From assembly GCA_047623945.1 (NCBI GenBank), contig JBLHOT010000026.1:1-42885 (forward strand): 42,885 nt of DNA. The letters run 5' to 3'. The notes beneath the pieces are model-generated. The model made no database searches. It saw only the letters and a list, made by a program, of their open reading frames with translations, and was not told the origin of the DNA. The stretch is from Arcticibacterium sp047623945. GTDB lineage: Bacteria > Bacteroidota > Bacteroidia > Cytophagales > Spirosomataceae. Positions 16,195 to 24,975 of the stretch are shown here, piece after piece. The position numbers and the translations under genes were made by a program. Position 1 is the stretch's first letter; each line of letters starts with the position of its first letter.

Positions 16195-18576
16195 TTAAAA
16201 TCTTCTTCGGGCTCCGGAATACTCCATGGCCTCCCCTTTTCCAAAACCATAGCTAAAGCCGATGGCCGTAAACCTGCCACGCATCCTTTGGCTGTAAAGA
16301 TAAAACTCAGGCTGAATTGTCTCGTTTCGGGAGATTCTAGAAGCAAAAACATCTCTAATACTTAAACTTACAACTCCCCTATTCTTGAAAAGCTTTTTCC
16401 GCATACCAAAGTCAGCGAAACTTTGAGCAGCCTGTGTTCCTTGCACAGTTTTTACTCCGGACTCAAAATTTCCACTAAATTCTACATCAAAGCCTTTAGG
16501 CATACCAATCTTAGTATTTATTCTTCCGCTCCATCTGTCTCCTTGAAAATCAAAAACAACAGATTCTAAAGAACCCTCTCGCTTAAACTGGCTATAGTTA
16601 AAATCTCCATTAAACGTGAGCCATTTGGCAGCAGAATACTTACCATTCAGCTCTAAACCTGTAGACCTATTGGTTCCTATATTTTGTGGTGTAGTATAAG
16701 TTATCCCATCAATATAAGTGGCCACTCGTTCCACAACATCTGTAGAGTAGCTGTGGTAGATGGAGCCATTTAAAGAAAGCTTGTCCAACAAATAAATAGC
16801 GGTTAACTCATAGGAATCTGTAAACACTGGCAACAAGTCAGGATTACCAGTACGGACATTAAAGTTGTTTCTAATATTAAAAAAAGGATTTAAATCCCAT
16901 AAACGCGGTCTGAATATTCTGCTAGAATATCCGGCCTGCATTGAAAATATATCGTTTACCTTATAAGAAGTGTGAACGCTCGGAAAAAGATTAGAATAGA
17001 GCTGACTATTGGCTTCAGAAGTATTGGCCAATAATGTCTGCAAGTTTGTATTTTCCATTCTTAGACCAGCTTTCAGTCCCCACTTCTCTCGCTCGTAAGC
17101 AAGTGTAGAGTATACTCCGAATACTTTTTGGTTGTATTCAAATAGGTTAGTTAACTGTGGATCCTCAATGTAAGACCCCTCTAGAGCGTTGCTCACCGAG
17201 AAATCATTACTCACATCGTTTAGGGCATATTGAGAACCCAACTCCCAAGTAAATAGCTCTGAAAAGGGTCGGGTATAATCTATTTTAAAAATATTTTCAG
17301 CCTCTTTGAAATTTGTCCTAGTTTGTTGGTCACGAAGCGATCCCGTTCCTAAAGTATAGGTGTTCCCAAATTGAGAAGACTGGTCTTTACCAAAAAAACT
17401 CCCGACGGCAGACATCACCAAGTCATGTTCTTTATGGTCCTTGAAATCTCTTTTGTACTGAAAGTCATACTGCCATTTAGGATTTCCGGCTTCTGTATCT
17501 TCCTCCCTAAACCACTCTGAAGTTATTGAACCAGAAGCATCGCGATAGGTAAAATTAGTTTTAGATGGCCCCGTTTCTACCTCGTAGGCGAAATTCCCAG
17601 ACAGCGTTATTACATTTTGATCATTGATATAGTAGTCTGTCCCTAGTATCAAATTGTAGAATGTTTCATTTCTAAATTCTTTGCCGGTACTAAAGAGTGA
17701 CTCTCCTGTCACAAGATTGGTATTTGTATTTTCAAGCTTAGTAGGAATAGATCGGTAGCCGACTCCTAATTGTGAAAAGAGATTAAACTTCTCAGTTCTT
17801 CTGTTCATACTTAGGCCTACGCTATGATTATCTGGTACACCTGTATTTACCGAAACTGAGCCGTTAAAACCTCTTCTTTCGTCTTTTTTGATGATTATAT
17901 TGATAATTCCACTTGTACCCTCTGCATCATATTTGGCAGATGGATTAGTGATAACCTCTATCTTTTCTATCATATCGGCCGTAATTGTTCCAAGGGCATT
18001 TCCTTCATCAGATGCCAAAACAGACTGCTTCCCATTGATAAGTATCTGCACTCCACTGTTTCCTCTTAGACTTATTACCCCTTCAATACTCACTGTAACA
18101 GAAGGCACATTGTTCAATATTTCCAAGGCACTTGCACCTGTGCTTGCCAAATCTTTCCCTACGTTAAATACACGTTTGTCCAGCTCAAATTCTGTTTGAG
18201 ATTTTTCAGCTCGTATCACCACTTCTTCCAGCATACTAGTATTTTCTGTTAGTTTAACAGTACCTAGGTTAATTTCGCCAGAAGTTGTTTTGAAATCTTT
18301 CAGCATGATATTCTCATAGCCAATAGAACTAATTTCTACCCAAAATGGCTTCACGGTATTTATTGAAATCGCAAATGTCCCAGATTCTGTAGCGGTAGCA
18401 CCGGTAAGTGGTTTTTTGGAAAATTTATCCAAAACAATAACCGAAGCAAATTCTATCGGTGCACCTGTTGCAGCATGTACAACGGTCCCTTTCAGAGAAA
18501 GGCTTTGCTCTTGTGCAAAAGCAACAGAACTAAACAGCAATAAATAAGTCAAAACACCTTTTAAAACTACTTTCAT
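16195..18576 (-). CDS. TonB-dependent outer membrane receptor (outer membrane beta-barrel family)
   Basis: The 793-residue protein has a signal peptide (residues 1-21), a carboxypeptidase-regulatory-like beta domain at ~25-110 (LKGTVVHAATGAPIEFASV), and a plug domain at ~115-230 (ALEILNNVPSVTV, LRGNSGVQILINGK, IEVITNPSAKYDAEG). A barrel of beta strands follows to the C-terminus, ending RRRF. This is the outer-membrane-beta-barrel subtype common in Bacteroidota, used to import siderophores, peptides or other ligands with TonB energy. No SusD-like partner is adjacent, so the ligand cannot be inferred. A 170-base gap without clear promoter lies upstream. Confidence 0.93.
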   Translation of the reverse strand: MKVVLKGVLTYLLLFSSVAFAQEQSLSLKGTVVHAATGAPIEFASVIVLDKFSKKPLTGATATESGTFAISINTVKPFWVEISSIGYENIMLKDFKTTSGEINLGTVKLTENTSMLEEVVIRAEKSQTEFELDKRVFNVGKDLASTGASALEILNNVPSVTVSIEGVISLRGNSGVQILINGKQSVLASDEGNALGTITADMIEKIEVITNPSAKYDAEGTSGIINIIIKKDERRGFNGSVSVNTGVPDNHSVGLSMNRRTEKFNLFSQLGVGYRSIPTKLENTNTNLVTGESLFSTGKEFRNETFYNLILGTDYYINDQNVITLSGNFAYEVETGPSKTNFTYRDASGSITSEWFREEDTEAGNPKWQYDFQYKRDFKDHKEHDLVMSAVGSFFGKDQSSQFGNTYTLGTGSLRDQQTRTNFKEAENIFKIDYTRPFSELFTWELGSQYALNDVSNDFSVSNALEGSYIEDPQLTNLFEYNQKVFGVYSTLAYEREKWGLKAGLRMENTNLQTLLANTSEANSQLYSNLFPSVHTSYKVNDIFSMQAGYSSRIFRPRLWDLNPFFNIRNNFNVRTGNPDLLPVFTDSYELTAIYLLDKLSLNGSIYHSYSTDVVERVATYIDGITYTTPQNIGTNRSTGLELNGKYSAAKWLTFNGDFNYSQFKREGSLESVVFDFQGDRWSGRINTKIGMPKGFDVEFSGNFESGVKTVQGTQAAQSFADFGMRKKLFKNRGVVSLSIRDVFASRISRNETIQPEFYLYSQRMRGRFTAIGFSYGFGKGEAMEYSGARRRF

Positions 18577-18746
18577 TTTGGATAATCATTTTCACACCGC
18601 CATTATAGACCGATGCCTATGAAATACAAAATAAGAGAAAACGAGATTAGGTATTCTGATTAATCGGCAAATAGCTAGAAATAAACGACCATTGGAGTCT
18701 TTCGAAGATAAATGGCTTACTATATAGTCTGAATGATTTTAAAACA

Positions 18747-19511
18747 TCAAAGAATAAAGCTCATTCCATCATATGCCAGAGCCATACCTTCGGGTAATTC
18801 TCTGTTCACCTCATCATGAAGACCCATCTTGTGAGAAATATGAGTAAAATAGGTTTGTTCCGCTCCTATTTCTGTGGCCAAACCAATGGCTTGTTCTAAA
18901 GTAAAATGCGAAATATGAGGCGTTTTTTGTAAAGCGTCTAAGACTAAAACTTTGGTTCCTTTAGCTTTTTCTTTCTCTTGATCAGAAATATAATTAGCGT
19001 CTGTGATGTAAGTAAAATCCTTTACTCTGAAACCAAAAACGGGTAGCTTATGATGCATGACCTCAATGGGAGTAAAACAAACTCCTTCTATATCAAATGG
19101 CTTATTTGTAATCTCCTTGGTTTTAATTAAAGGTACACCTGGGTATGATTGTTCCGTAAATGCGTAGTGAAATTCTCTTTTCAGCTGATCAAGTACACTC
19201 TTTCTGCCAAAAATATTCAGATATTTCGGCCCTTTCATATAATTGAAAGGCCTTACGTCATCTAAACCAGCAGTGTGATCTTTGTGCTCGTGAGTGAATA
19301 TTAGTGCATCTAGTTTTTCTATATCTGTACCAAGCAATTGTTGCCTAAAGTCGGGACCTGCGTCTATAACTACATTCAAATCGTCTGTTTGAATTAAAAC
19401 AGAGACCCTAAGTCGTTTATCTTTTGCATTGAGGGATTGACAAACATCACATTTACAAGTAAGTACCGGCACGCCGGAAGATGTCCCAGTACCTAGAATT
19501 GTGATTTTCAT
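18747..19511 (-). CDS. MBL-fold metallohydrolase (PhnP-like)
   Basis: The 254-residue protein has a glycine-rich start (ILGTGTSSGVPV), a CxCDVC cysteine pair at ~19-24, the metal-binding THEHKDH motif, and later histidines (MHHKLPVFGF and the FTHISHKMG segment). The GTGTSSGVP start and CKCDVC are typical of the PhnP/RNase Z-like branch of metallo-beta-lactamase-fold enzymes, which act as phosphodiesterases on cyclic phosphates. No phosphonate genes are nearby, so PhnP function itself is not supported. It begins 12 bases after the stop of a single-domain response regulator gene, so they are co-transcribed. Confidence 0.88.
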   Translation of the reverse strand: MKITILGTGTSSGVPVLTCKCDVCQSLNAKDKRLRVSVLIQTDDLNVVIDAGPDFRQQLLGTDIEKLDALIFTHEHKDHTAGLDDVRPFNYMKGPKYLNIFGRKSVLDQLKREFHYAFTEQSYPGVPLIKTKEITNKPFDIEGVCFTPIEVMHHKLPVFGFRVKDFTYITDANYISDQEKEKAKGTKVLVLDALQKTPHISHFTLEQAIGLATEIGAEQTYFTHISHKMGLHDEVNRELPEGMALAYDGMSFIL

Positions 19512-19523
19512 CTAAATTCCTTC

Positions 19524-19898
19524 TTAGTCTTCGGTTAATTCCTTTACAACCATCACCAGTTTATCAAAATTTAATGGCTTCATTAAAACTTCATTAAACC
19601 CTGCTTTTTTATACTCCTCTTCTGTGTAATTACGGGCGTTTCCGGTGATAGCTACTACTGGTAATTTAGCGGTAGCGTCATTGGCTCTTATAGCCTCTAC
19701 ACATTCAATTCCATCCATTACTGGCATATTGATATCCAGTAGAACTATATCAAATGGCTCTTTCTCAAGCAATTGAATTACCTGCTCACCATTCTTTACT
19801 ACAGTGATATTAAAATTTTGAAATTCCAGAATTTTTCTGGCTAGATTTTGAATAACTGAAGAGTCTTCAGCAATAAGGACGTTTTTAGAAGATGCCAT
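19524..19898 (-). CDS. Single-domain response regulator (CheY-like receiver)
   Basis: The 124-residue protein is a receiver domain with nothing attached. Acidic pocket residues are E11 and D12, the phosphorylated aspartate is D55 (VLLDINMP), the conserved threonine is T85 and the lysine is K107 (MKPLN). With no DNA-binding output it must act through protein contacts or as a phosphate relay. It is the first gene of a pair with the MBL-fold hydrolase downstream. The kinase is not adjacent. The TPR histidine kinase at 8.3-10.5 kb also lacks a regulator, but a link is only a guess. Confidence 0.93.
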   Translation of the reverse strand: MASSKNVLIAEDSSVIQNLARKILEFQNFNITVVKNGEQVIQLLEKEPFDIVLLDINMPVMDGIECVEAIRANDATAKLPVVAITGNARNYTEEEYKKAGFNEVLMKPLNFDKLVMVVKELTED

Positions 19899-20157
19899 AA
19901 GGGATGTATGTTTCTTTGATTCGTAAATATAAAATAGATTTGGCTATTCTATTTCTATTACACCCTTTTTTGAGGAAAGTTCCAATGCTCGTTAGATTAT
20001 TGTCGCATGATTTGACAGAATATTCCAATTATTAAAAAAATAGAATCAATGACCCCAGTAAAAAGAAAGGGTTCAATGCATCAGTCGCCAAATTTCATAC
20101 GCTTTTAGCGAAGGCCTATTGTTTTGAATTATGTTCGGTATTCTACTGTGCCTTTTC

Positions 20158-20165
20158 TATTTTTG
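20158..20165 (+). promoter_or_regulatory. Candidate -7 element of the YcxB-like gene
   Basis: TATTTTTG is a perfect TAnnTTTG, 23 bases before the gene start. No clear TTG lies at the proper distance (a TTC is about 22 bases upstream). The rest of the 19899-20188 gap shows nothing I can support. Confidence 0.45.
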
Positions 20166-20188
20166 CACCTCTATTTTAAAAGCAGTAA

Positions 20189-20680
20189 ATGATAGTAAAA
20201 ACAAAGAAGTTTGCCCTCGACAAGAAACAATATATCAAATTGGCATTTAAGCGTCAGATGAAAACGAGTTGGAAATGGCTACTTATTCCTGCAGCCATAA
20301 TAATTCTGGGTCTTGTTCTAAATTTTACTGAGACTTACAAAAACTGGTGGATTCTTATTACAGCTTTTATAGGAGGTTTGTTGTATGTGGCTTTTTGGTA
20401 TATCCAATTTTACGCCGCTACCCAAATGGATCAAAATGCCCAAATGTTTGATAAGTTTGCTTATGAAATAGATAGCAGACAAATATTGGTAAAAGTAAAC
20501 GCTCGTGAAGGAGGTCCTATAAAATGGGAAACTATTCAGTCTGCTGAAAAACTTGAGGATAATGGTTTCCTTCTTAATATTGCTAGAGGACAATTTTTGC
20601 ACTTTCCTAAAAAGGTATTCAACAGCGAACATGACATGAAACTCATGGACAATATATTGAGACGTAAGGGACTACTTTAG
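20189..20680 (+). CDS. YcxB-like membrane protein
   Basis: The 163-residue protein has two hydrophobic helices at ~residues 30-47 and 52-75, then a soluble C-terminal beta-rich part (ILVKVNAREGGPIKWETIQSAEKLEDNGFLL). That part, with IKWETI followed by a strand and FPKKVF, matches the YcxB-like domain seen after two membrane helices in many Bacteria. Function of the family is unknown. The gene stands alone, with a -7 element 23 bases upstream. Confidence 0.75.
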   Translation: MIVKTKKFALDKKQYIKLAFKRQMKTSWKWLLIPAAIIILGLVLNFTETYKNWWILITAFIGGLLYVAFWYIQFYAATQMDQNAQMFDKFAYEIDSRQILVKVNAREGGPIKWETIQSAEKLEDNGFLLNIARGQFLHFPKKVFNSEHDMKLMDNILRRKGLL

Positions 20681-20730
20681 AATTCGGAATTCACCCTTTT
20701 GGATACATTAAGAATGGATAGACCTCAAAA

Positions 20731-20913
20731 TTACATGTCCACTAAATAATCAACCATCGACATTTCTATGGCGTTCATTGCAGTCATGCCCTCATTGAGG
20801 TAGTAAAGGCAAGATTTGAGGAATTCTAATTCCTCCTCTTTGTTGAAAACGTCTTTACTCATTTCCATTACTTGTAGGATGTGTTCTGCGGGTACGAAGG
20901 TCTTTACTTGCAT
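20731..20913 (-). CDS. Small protein of unknown function
   Basis: The ATG at 20913 gives 60 residues, starting MQVKTFVPAEH. Longer versions start at an ATG at 20964 or a TTG at 20979, but those run through a TTTGGCAC repeat copy, and an A-rich leader (GAAAACAAG) lies just before 20913. The protein is acidic, methionine-rich and mostly helical, with no recognised domain, signal peptide or membrane helix. It lies convergent with the YcxB-like gene (50 bases between stops) and upstream of a repeat cluster that may regulate it. Confidence 0.5.
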   Translation of the reverse strand: MQVKTFVPAEHILQVMEMSKDVFNKEEELEFLKSCLYYLNEGMTAMNAIEMSMVDYLVDM

Positions 20914-20953
20914 AGTTGGAGGCTTGTTTTCAGCTAAACAAGGATCAAAAAAA

Positions 20954-21086
20954 GTGCCAAACATTAAGGAATAGTACAAGAAGCTAAACGGGGCGAACTA
21001 AAGCCATTTTGGGGATAATCGACAAAATAAAGGCTATTTCAGGAGTCAAAAGGCACTTTGGCACGATTTTTAGAATGTGTGCCAAA
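20954..21086. repeat. Cluster of TTTGGCAC / GTGCCAAA motifs
   Basis: Three exact copies of the octamer occur in 133 bases: GTGCCAAA at 20954-20961, TTTGGCAC at 21057-21064 and GTGCCAAA at 21079-21086. The last two form a perfect inverted repeat with a 14-base gap. A half copy (GGCAC at 21052-21056) abuts the middle one. The cluster lies between the start of the small minus-strand gene and the end of the M4 protease gene. The rest of 20914-21255 shows no convincing gene. Confidence 0.55.
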
Positions 21087-21255
21087 AAGGTCAAGAAAGG
21101 CAAAGTCTTCAAATAGTGCAACAAGTTTACCTCTTAATTATTTCACAACTATTATTCATAAAAGCTTAATGTGCAACAGAGTGAACAAATATCAATGCTC
21201 TCTGGAAAGAATCAATTATTCACGTTATACTTCAAATATCCAAATACTCTTCAAA

Positions 21256-24200
21256 CTACTCCTTTACAAACTTGGTTTGCCCTTCACCCTCGTCGCTTTT
21301 TATTTTGATTAAATAAAGACCTGATTTTAAGTCTCGCACAGAAAACTCCTGATTGACTGATTCCAAAACGGATGCCCCAGCAGCATTGAAGACCTGAGCA
21401 GAAATAAATTGTCTTCCATTAAGCATTTTTAAACGTACCCTATCGTGACCAGGGTTTGGATAAACACTCAACATAGCCTCATCATTAATCTCATTAGCAA
21501 GAATCAGAAGCATATTATTGATATCATTTGAGAAACCACTCAGACAACCATCTACCGTCGCCGCCTTAACCGTATAAGTACCGTTTCTATCCGCTGTTAT
21601 CTGGCCAGCAGATGTCTGGCCACCTAGAGGGCTTCCATTGATAAACCATTGATACATGTCTGCCGAAGAGGCTACTATCACTTCGCCATTTATGGCAATA
21701 CTAACAGACGGTGGATTAATACAGAAAGTTTGCTGAGCACTTGCAGTAGTGAAATTAGAGTTTCCTACTTGATAGGCCTGAATCGTTACCAATCCTGGCC
21801 TAGAACCAAGTATTAAGGTATTCCCATTCACAATGGCATCCCCTGAAACTAAACTAAACCTAACCGGTAAACTAGAACTAGAAGAGGCTATGAGATTAAC
21901 AGTGGCTCCTGCATTTTGGTCTGAAATACCTTCAAAACTAATAGTCTGGGCCTCTTTGGTAGGTAATTGACGTTTTCCGGCAGCATAAAAAACCGCCCAC
22001 TTATCTAAACCTTCATTGAATAACCTTGTACCAGAGGTAGCTTCTGTTGAGATTCTATCTGCGTTTAGCGGTATCAATTTTACAACTTCCCCAGCGGGAT
22101 CTTCAGCAGTGTAGGCCAAAATCTTATCATCAACAGTATAGTCAGGATAACCCACCGTATTGTTTTCAATCATCTGGGTGATATCTCCTGTATTTAAATT
22201 AAGTCCAAGGAGATAAAATTGATCATCTCTAGCATCCAAATAATCAAAAGCAATAACATTAGGATTTGTTTTGGCAATGGCCGGATTGCCTATATTATCC
22301 CCCTCATCTAAGTCTGAAAAAATCTTTTGGATATCACCATCACCGAAACTATTTGAATTTAAATCCCAAGCCCTTAAAACTCCCACATCCCAGTACTCCA
22401 CATTCCCAAAAATGCCTTCTACTCTATTAAAAGCATCATAAACAAGGTACTCGCCAGAGTAATCCCACTCTATGGCGTCTGCATAGAGTACTTCCCCCGT
22501 AGATACACCCTGGGTATAAGTAGGATTAAACAAGTCAAAACTAACCTGTATGTTATCCTCCAAATTGAACACAAATATTTTGGCGTCTTGAGAAGTAGTA
22601 AGAGCAGCTAGCAATCTGCCATCTTTAGAAATGGCTACATTATCCCAAACGGCATCACTCGAGATACTTTGTGGTGAAGTAGGCTTTTTAGTTAAATCTA
22701 CCTCATACAGGTGACTATCCTCTCCCACAAAATAAAGCATGGTGCCGTCGTCTGAAATACTAGGTTTTCTTTTACAGCCTAAACCATCAGAGACCACATC
22801 GAAATCACTGCCTCCAGCAAGCCCTCTATAAATGTCTTTGCCTTCTGGCTCATAAACTACCAAAAATTGCTCCCCAGGATTTACCTCTATAATCTCCTCG
22901 GAGGTGTCTGGTACGCTTTGACCGGTTCCCGGAGCCGCAATGCCCACGGCATCAAAAGCGGCTGAGGCAGCCGCGGCTTCTTGTCCGTTACCAAATAAAT
23001 CTTTGGCAGATTGAATTACGGCCAGCCTCAAATCCACAAATTGAGAGGTCCGTGTCATATAATTTGACAAGGCCTGATAATAGACCTTTTCGGCCTTGTC
23101 TTTATTCATTCCTGCACCAGTAACAAACAAGTAAAATGCGTGATTTGGAATACCTGAATTGATATGAACTCCGCCATTGTCTTCGCTTGGGGTATCCCTT
23201 AAAAACTCATACTGGCTCATAAACTTAGGCTGGTATCCATTGGCTCTTGGTCCATTTTGATTTGGATCTTTCAAACTCCTCAGTGCACCAGAAGGGAACA
23301 CACTTCTATTTACTACGTCTTCGCCTAGAGTCCAATCGTCTCTATCAATTAATGCTCCGAAAATATCAGCAAATGATTCATTTAGAGCACCAGATTGATT
23401 TCTATACTCCAGCCTAGCTGTGTTCTCAATAACACCGTGGGTCATTTCATGCCCTGCCACATCTAATGCACCTGCTAATGGGCCAAACGCCTCTCCACCA
23501 TTCCCATAACCCATAAATTCGCCGTTCCAGTAGGCATTGTCCATACCTTTTCCATCTTCGTCAGTGATATTAATGACAGAGACAATATTTCCCCCTTTGC
23601 CGTTTAGTGAGTTTCGGTTAAACGTGTTTCTATAATAATCATAACATATAGAGGCATTATTATGGGCAGAAACTGCTGTAGGATTCCAAGTTTGCCCATC
23701 CCTAGATTTCACTTGGTCTAAATTCATCTTTCCACCAATACTAGACTCCAAGGCATCAATGGTCCAAATAGCCCCCTTAGGAGCATTCGGAAGTTCAGAT
23801 TCTGCAGAATTAAACATCGGTTTCGTGGGGTCTAGAAGAAAGAAATCACTTCCACTCTGGATGATATTAAAAGACCTATTTAAACCATTTAAGCCTCTAG
23901 CCGATGTGGTAAAAACACCATCCAAAGTGCAGGTATGGTTGTACTTGTCAATGATATCGCCCGTTTGAGCATTCAGGAACACTACCCATCTTTCTAAAAT
24001 GTTTGGTTTTAAAACCATTTCATAGGCCAGAACTGGCTTTCCTTTTTGATGGTAAATAAGTAATTCTGCCTGGTCTCCGGAGAACGTGATAATTTTACTC
24101 TGATTTTGGTATTTTTGAATGATGGAAGTCATAGACAATTCCGCTAAACCCAACGTGATAGCTTTATATTTATCAATACTGGGCCTAATTATTAAACCTT

Positions 24201-24717
24201 CTGGGGTAGAAAACACTCGCCCGTTCATCAGGTTGACCCTTTCCGAGGTACTGTGCAAAACTACCTCTGCTCCGTAAACTTTAAGTCCTTTATAGCTTTG
24301 TTGATATTTTGAATGCCTAATTCCCATCTCATCGGTTTGGGTAGATAAGGGCAAAAATTCCTTTTCTGGATTACTAATCTTCAGCTGGCCTTTAATGTCA
24401 TTAAGAAAATCTAATTGCAAAGCTTTTGAGCTTTTCCTTAAACCGCTTCTGCCTAAATCCTTTTTTTTATTTTCAATGAATATAACAGCACCTGTTTCTA
24501 GATCCGTTAAGGTTTTAAAGTCACGTGACTCATGAATTTGAATGCCCGAAACCTTCTTGTATTTATTTAATACCCTCCCTTCCCCATTTATCTGCCTAAA
24601 CTTTTTAGAAAATACAGAATTTTCACCTTCACTTTTCGTTTTAGAGTCAAACCCAGACTGTGCGAAAATAGAAAAGAATGAAAATACAGTAACTATTGTA
24701 AATATTATTTGTTTCAT
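21256..24717 (-). CDS. Thermolysin-family (M4) metalloprotease exported by type IX secretion
   Basis: The 1153-residue protein has a signal peptide (residues 1-20, IFAQ), an FTP/PepSY-type propeptide (~45-260), and an M4 peptidase domain (~265-605). Zinc ligands are H423 and H427 of HEMTH and E447 in ALNESFADIFG, and the late histidine segment GGVHINSGIPNHAFY carries the conserved active-site histidine. A beta-propeller-like region with TolB/WD-type repeats follows (~620-900). An Ig-like stretch comes after that, then a type A type IX sorting domain at ~1085-1153 (VYPNPGHDRVRL, ending LIKIKSDEGEGQTKFVKE). The protein would be secreted or anchored outside the cell. The propeller insertion is unusual. 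Confidence 0.93.
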   Translation of the reverse strand: MKQIIFTIVTVFSFFSIFAQSGFDSKTKSEGENSVFSKKFRQINGEGRVLNKYKKVSGIQIHESRDFKTLTDLETGAVIFIENKKKDLGRSGLRKSSKALQLDFLNDIKGQLKISNPEKEFLPLSTQTDEMGIRHSKYQQSYKGLKVYGAEVVLHSTSERVNLMNGRVFSTPEGLIIRPSIDKYKAITLGLAELSMTSIIQKYQNQSKIITFSGDQAELLIYHQKGKPVLAYEMVLKPNILERWVVFLNAQTGDIIDKYNHTCTLDGVFTTSARGLNGLNRSFNIIQSGSDFFLLDPTKPMFNSAESELPNAPKGAIWTIDALESSIGGKMNLDQVKSRDGQTWNPTAVSAHNNASICYDYYRNTFNRNSLNGKGGNIVSVINITDEDGKGMDNAYWNGEFMGYGNGGEAFGPLAGALDVAGHEMTHGVIENTARLEYRNQSGALNESFADIFGALIDRDDWTLGEDVVNRSVFPSGALRSLKDPNQNGPRANGYQPKFMSQYEFLRDTPSEDNGGVHINSGIPNHAFYLFVTGAGMNKDKAEKVYYQALSNYMTRTSQFVDLRLAVIQSAKDLFGNGQEAAAASAAFDAVGIAAPGTGQSVPDTSEEIIEVNPGEQFLVVYEPEGKDIYRGLAGGSDFDVVSDGLGCKRKPSISDDGTMLYFVGEDSHLYEVDLTKKPTSPQSISSDAVWDNVAISKDGRLLAALTTSQDAKIFVFNLEDNIQVSFDLFNPTYTQGVSTGEVLYADAIEWDYSGEYLVYDAFNRVEGIFGNVEYWDVGVLRAWDLNSNSFGDGDIQKIFSDLDEGDNIGNPAIAKTNPNVIAFDYLDARDDQFYLLGLNLNTGDITQMIENNTVGYPDYTVDDKILAYTAEDPAGEVVKLIPLNADRISTEATSGTRLFNEGLDKWAVFYAAGKRQLPTKEAQTISFEGISDQNAGATVNLIASSSSSLPVRFSLVSGDAIVNGNTLILGSRPGLVTIQAYQVGNSNFTTASAQQTFCINPPSVSIAINGEVIVASSADMYQWFINGSPLGGQTSAGQITADRNGTYTVKAATVDGCLSGFSNDINNMLLILANEINDEAMLSVYPNPGHDRVRLKMLNGRQFISAQVFNAAGASVLESVNQEFSVRDLKSGLYLIKIKSDEGEGQTKFVKE

Positions 24718-24773
24718 ATTTTCAATTATTATTGAAAGGTTGTATTCCCCTTATTTTAAGAGATAGTTTTCAC

Positions 24774-24781
24774 CAAATATA
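24774..24781 (-). promoter_or_regulatory. Candidate -7 element of the M4 protease gene
   Basis: On the minus strand the sequence is TATATTTG, about 57 bases before the start. A TTG is 15 bases further upstream, slightly closer than the 17-23 consensus. Confidence 0.45.
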
Positions 24782-24883
24782 AATAAAAAAACACTTCAAA
24801 ATGACTTGTTTAACCATATAGCTCCAAACTGGTGCCTCCCTAAAATATCTTAGAATATACTAAGCAGATTGCCAATAATGAGC

Positions 24884-24911
24884 TTGAATAGAGCAAAAAT
24901 CCTTAGCTTTG
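24884..24911 (+). promoter_or_regulatory. Promoter of the unknown gene pair at 25-28 kb
   Basis: TTG at 24884-24886, a 17-base spacer and TAGCTTTG at 24904-24911 match the Bacteroidota consensus. The leader is about 60 bases. A short inverted repeat (CTTAG/CTAAG) lies upstream at 24849-24864. Confidence 0.65.
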
Positions 24912-24975
24912 CAGGCCGTTTCAAAGTAAAAAGTGTACGTCTAGGCGGCCAGCTTTAAAAAAGTAACACTTCAAT

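Noticed and set aside
20940..20970. Sigma-54 type promoter (TGGCAC-N5-TTG) before the small gene
   Set aside because: The invariant GC of the -12 element is absent, and no sigma-54 activator gene is seen nearby.
21058..21312. Plus-strand open frame of 84 codons between the small gene and the M4 protease
   Set aside because: It overlaps the end of the M4 protease and includes the TTTGGCAC repeat, with no recognisable protein features.
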